In this document: positions 61,812 to 64,000 of the stretch, piece by piece
Numbering within the stretch: the stretch's first letter is position 1
Layout: every line of letters begins with the position of its first letter
DNA from: Pseudobdellovibrionaceae bacterium
Lineage (GTDB): Bacteria > Bdellovibrionota > Bdellovibrionia > Bdellovibrionales > UBA1609
NCBI GenBank assembly: GCA_023898385.1
Contig: CP060220.1
Coordinates: 2,418,001 to 2,482,000, forward strand
Length of the DNA: 64,000 bases
Direction of reading: 5' to 3'
The notes under the pieces: generated by a model
Told to the model about the DNA's origin: nothing
Seen by the model: the letters and a program-made list of their open reading frames with translations, nothing else
Databases searched by the model: none
Position numbers and translations under genes: made by a program

Positions 61812-63359
61812 ATGCAGACAACGAAAGCCTCTCTCATTGAAGAAAACAAAAGCCTCAATGCACGGGTTTTATCTTTAAGCGAAGAAAACGAAAAGCTTCG
61901 AGCTTTTGTTTTGCAGATGAAGCGAGAGATTTTTGGTCCAAAGTCTGAGAGATTTGAAAATCTATCACCAGATCAGTTGGCCTTGGTGTTTGATGAAATC
62001 GAAGCTTCCGCAAAGCTGCCATCTCCTCCAGAGACAGAGAAGATCTCGTATTTAAGAAAAAAGAAGGGCAAGGGCAAAAGACGTCCCATCCCCGAAGATG
62101 TCCAGCGAAGAGAAGAAATCATCGATATACCTGAAGAGCAAAAGATCTGCCCTCATGACGGTACTGCACTTGAGTGCATCGGTGCTGTAGTGACTGAAAA
62201 GCTTGAGACTATTCCGGCACAAAGTACTGTGATCATAGAAAGGCGACTGAAGTACGCTTGCCCTTGTTGCGAGTCGCACATGACTGAGGCCAAGAGTTCA
62301 TCGATTTTGCCAGGCACAATTGCAACGCCTGAGTTGTTGTCGTTTTTGATATTTAGCAAGTTTTTTCAAGGTCTACCGCTTTACAGACTTGAGGAGTTCT
62401 ATCGTTTAAGTGGCATAGAGCTGACGCGGTCAACGATGGCCAGATGGCTCGTTCAAGTGGCCTCAAAGCTTATGCCTTTATGGAATATCCTAGAAGAGAT
62501 GGTCTTTGACAGTGGTTATGTGGCCATGGATGCCACAGTGGTGCAGGTGTTAAAGGAAGAAGGCCGAAAGCCGCAAACGAAGTCCAGCATGTGGGTCAGG
62601 GGCTCACCTGAAAAAGGTATAGTTCTTTTTGATTATGATGTCTCTGGTGGAGGTGCTGCGGCCAAAAGGCTTGTGACGGGCTACACGGGTGCCCTGCAGG
62701 CTGACGCCCACAGGGGCTATGGAGCCCTAGAAAAGCACCATCTAACGCTCTTGGGTTGTCTTATGCATGCAAGAAGAAGGTTCCACAAAGCGTGGCTTGA
62801 GGCCAAAAGAGAACCCGGTCTTGCGGCTGAGGGTTTAGCAATGATTAGGTTCCTTTATGACAAGGAAGAAAGCTACAGAGACCGAAACCTAACGCCCGAA
62901 GAGCGAAAGCACTGGAGAGATTTAGAGATCGCACCGAGCATGGAAGCCATCAAGAAATGGTGTGAAGATAAAAAGCCTCAAGTCCTTCCAAGTTCAGCCT
63001 TGGGTAACGCTATAAGCTATTACATGAACGAGTATGAAGAACTCACCGCCTTTTTAAAGGATGGTCGCTATGAAATCGACAACGGCTGGGTGGAGAGGCA
63101 AATCAAAAGATTTGCGATCGGCAGAAAGAACTGGTTGTTTTGCGATACCGTTGAGGGAGCGAATGCGTCAAGCGTTCTGTATAGCCTAGCTCTCACAGCC
63201 AAGCTCAATGGGAAAAGCCCATTTGAAGTGATGGTCCAAATCTTTAAGGAATTGCCAACAGCCGAGTCGGCTGACGACTACGAAAGGCTTGTCTACTTGT
63301 TGCTATCACCGGAAAACCCTCAATCTTGCCGAAAAAAAGAAGGCGCTGTCATTCACTAA
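61812..63359 (+). CDS. IS66-family transposase TnpC
   Basis: 515 residues, full length. N-terminal coiled coil and leucine-rich part (LIEENKSLNARVLSLSEENEKL), FGPKSERFENLS, a zinc-binding stretch with CPHDG and CPCCESHM, and the DDE_Tnp_IS66 core (YVAMDATVVQVL, LQADAHRGYG, LLGCLMHARRRFHKAW). The C-terminus has DNGWVERQIKRFAIGRKNWLF and SVLYSLALTAKLNG. Its element's right end is at 63363-63385; the left end is gone. Confidence 0.93.
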   Translation: MQTTKASLIEENKSLNARVLSLSEENEKLRAFVLQMKREIFGPKSERFENLSPDQLALVFDEIEASAKLPSPPETEKISYLRKKKGKGKRRPIPEDVQRREEIIDIPEEQKICPHDGTALECIGAVVTEKLETIPAQSTVIIERRLKYACPCCESHMTEAKSSSILPGTIATPELLSFLIFSKFFQGLPLYRLEEFYRLSGIELTRSTMARWLVQVASKLMPLWNILEEMVFDSGYVAMDATVVQVLKEEGRKPQTKSSMWVRGSPEKGIVLFDYDVSGGGAAAKRLVTGYTGALQADAHRGYGALEKHHLTLLGCLMHARRRFHKAWLEAKREPGLAAEGLAMIRFLYDKEESYRDRNLTPEERKHWRDLEIAPSMEAIKKWCEDKKPQVLPSSALGNAISYYMNEYEELTAFLKDGRYEIDNGWVERQIKRFAIGRKNWLFCDTVEGANASSVLYSLALTAKLNGKSPFEVMVQIFKELPTAESADDYERLVYLLLSPENPQSCRKKEGAVIH

Positions 63360-63362
63360 ACA

Positions 63363-63385
63363 GATGGCGCAGTTGAGGCGCTCAC
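63363..63385 (+). repeat. Right inverted-repeat end of the IS66 element
   Basis: GATGGCGCAGTTGAGGCGCTCAC, just after tnpC. Read inward it begins GTGAGCGCC, close to the GTAAGCGCC-type ends of IS66. A near-copy lies at 63735-63757 (two mismatches). Confidence 0.7.
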
Positions 63386-63444
63386 GTGCCGACGCCCCTA
63401 GCCTACGCGAGATCCATCCGTCAATAACGCGAATCGCGCAGTGG

Positions 63445-63681
63445 TTACGATTGAAACATAGGCTCTTCAGGACTGATTCGCACTTCAGAAAATCCGGTCG
63501 GCTTTTTTGTGGTTTTTCTGCGGCGAGAAAACCCCAGTTTGTTTTTGTAACCACTGAAGCTGCCCAGGTTCAGCCCATGGCGTACGCAATATTCTTTGTC
63601 TGTGCCATCGAATGCTTCGGCCGCCTTGATATGGGCTCGCCAAAACTCCTTGCCTGACAATTGTCCACTAGGTAATTCCAT
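63445..63681 (-). CDS. IS66 accessory TnpA-like protein, inverted remnant
   Basis: 78 residues. GKEFWRAHIKAAEAFDGTDK then EYCVRHGLNLGSFSGYKNKLGF is the helix-turn-helix pattern of IS66-type TnpA (W-x-x-x-I, then EYC-x-x-HGL-x-x-x-SF-x-x-x-K-x-KL). It reads leftward from an IS66-like end at 63757. No tnpB or tnpC follows in this orientation, because the first IS66 element's right end stands 60 bp beyond its stop. So this is the left part of a second, inverted IS66 copy. Confidence 0.72.
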   Translation of the reverse strand: MELPSGQLSGKEFWRAHIKAAEAFDGTDKEYCVRHGLNLGSFSGYKNKLGFSRRRKTTKKPTGFSEVRISPEEPMFQS

Positions 63682-63734
63682 ATTGACCTCCTTTGGTTGA
63701 AGGCCACTGTATAAAGAATCAAGGAATAAAAAAA

Positions 63735-63757
63735 GATGGTGCCGTTGAGGCGCTCAC
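63735..63757 (-). repeat. Terminal end of the second, inverted IS66 remnant
   Basis: GATGGTGCCGTTGAGGCGCTCAC, 21 of 23 identical with 63363-63385, same orientation. It lies 54 bp before the TnpA-like start when read leftward, the right place for a left end. Confidence 0.65.
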
Positions 63758-63842
63758 AATTTAACCTTAAAATTTTGGACGGAAAACCCCAGTCCGTCTT
63801 GTTGTGAGACGGCACGAGAGGTTCGTCTGAGAATTTTGGTGC

Positions 63843-63980
63843 CTATAAATGAAAACTGTCCTCATTCAATTTAGGGCGAGGCTTGATCTTGCGACCTGTA
63901 AGTTGCAAGAGCTCCTCTATGAGGCTCATATATGTCTCAAAATCTATATTTTTTTTCTTATTTCCTGAATTTCGTTCCAT
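63843..63980 (-). CDS. Small ORF or C-terminal fragment at the window edge
   Basis: 45 codons starting MERNSGNKKK and ending TAG; the tail (SLIEELLQLTGRKIKPRPK) looks like real protein. No ribosome binding site precedes the ATG. A second frame entering from the right edge (ending 63944, EIFNVWNEIQEIRKKI) overlaps it at a run of eight A, so the two may be one gene split by a frameshift. Not identifiable. Confidence 0.35.
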   Translation of the reverse strand: MERNSGNKKKNIDFETYMSLIEELLQLTGRKIKPRPKLNEDSFHL

Positions 63981-64000
63981 ACATTAAATATTTCTGCATA

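Noticed and set aside
1..64000. CRISPR arrays, tRNA and rRNA genes, prophage
   Set aside because: Scanned for by eye: no regularly spaced repeats, no tRNA-like cloverleaf with TTCGA/TTCAA arm in context, and no phage structural genes. A covariance-model scan would be needed to exclude small RNAs.

Overview
The window reads as chromosome of a Gram-negative bacterium, most likely of the Bdellovibrionota (Bdellovibrio-like) or a neighbouring former-deltaproteobacterial lineage. The reasons are indirect: dense genes with many TTG/GTG starts, an envelope-rich gene set (O-antigen export, dTDP-rhamnose, LysM-M23, TonB-like, RseP), a degenerate J-domain/RodZ-like fusion, and a huge secreted protein with a MYXO-CTERM-like tail. 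The lineage call is inference; no rRNA is present.

Layout. 1-8863 is a surface-polysaccharide locus: Wzt/Wzm-type ABC export, two glycosyltransferases, the rmlBADC dTDP-L-rhamnose operon and an O-antigen ligase-like protein. 9073-31296 is mixed chromosome: an Old Yellow Enzyme homologue, a TadE/G-like protein, NagZ, a HipBA toxin-antitoxin pair, a TonB-like protein, a small basic protein missed by ordinary ORF cut-offs, an outer-membrane barrel gene whose start overlaps divergently with a LysM-M23 peptidase gene, a hybrid histidine kinase, a 45-bp-arm GC-rich inverted repeat, GalU, PriA, a CFI-box protein and an FAD protein. 31392-42388 is a housekeeping run in one direction: rpsB-tsf-pyrH-frr-uppS-cdsA-rseP-tsaB, then a MinD/FlhG-like ATPase, the J/RodZ-like fusion, an RluD-type pseudouridine synthase and PgeF.

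The most interesting region is 43197-56717 on the minus strand. It is a compact operon that I read as a RiPP (ribosomally made, modified peptide) system: ABC ATPase, ABC permease, PF14907-type nucleotidyltransferase, a 56-residue precursor peptide, HprK-related kinase, PqqD-like recognition protein, SPASM radical SAM enzyme, and a fusion of a SipW/ER-type signal-peptidase-like domain with a SAM methyltransferase. The precursor (46646-46816, GTG start, strong ribosome binding site) has a YxxPxV leader motif, two cysteines in the core and a C-terminal serine. The lasso peptide paeninodin is phosphorylated on its C-terminal serine by an HprK-like kinase, but no lasso cyclase is visible here and a radical SAM enzyme takes its place. 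Directly upstream, same strand, is a 2485-residue secreted gingipain-like (C25) protein with a Gly/Cys-TM-Arg C-terminal sorting tail.

56749-64000 is a mobile-element graveyard: two related DDE transposases (the second truncated and fused to the 3' end of what looks like a RelA/SpoT ACT domain), a secreted-protein gene cut by an IS3 element (ends, 3-bp target duplication and even the stop codon are visible), an IS66 element with only the tail of tnpB, and a second, inverted IS66 remnant.
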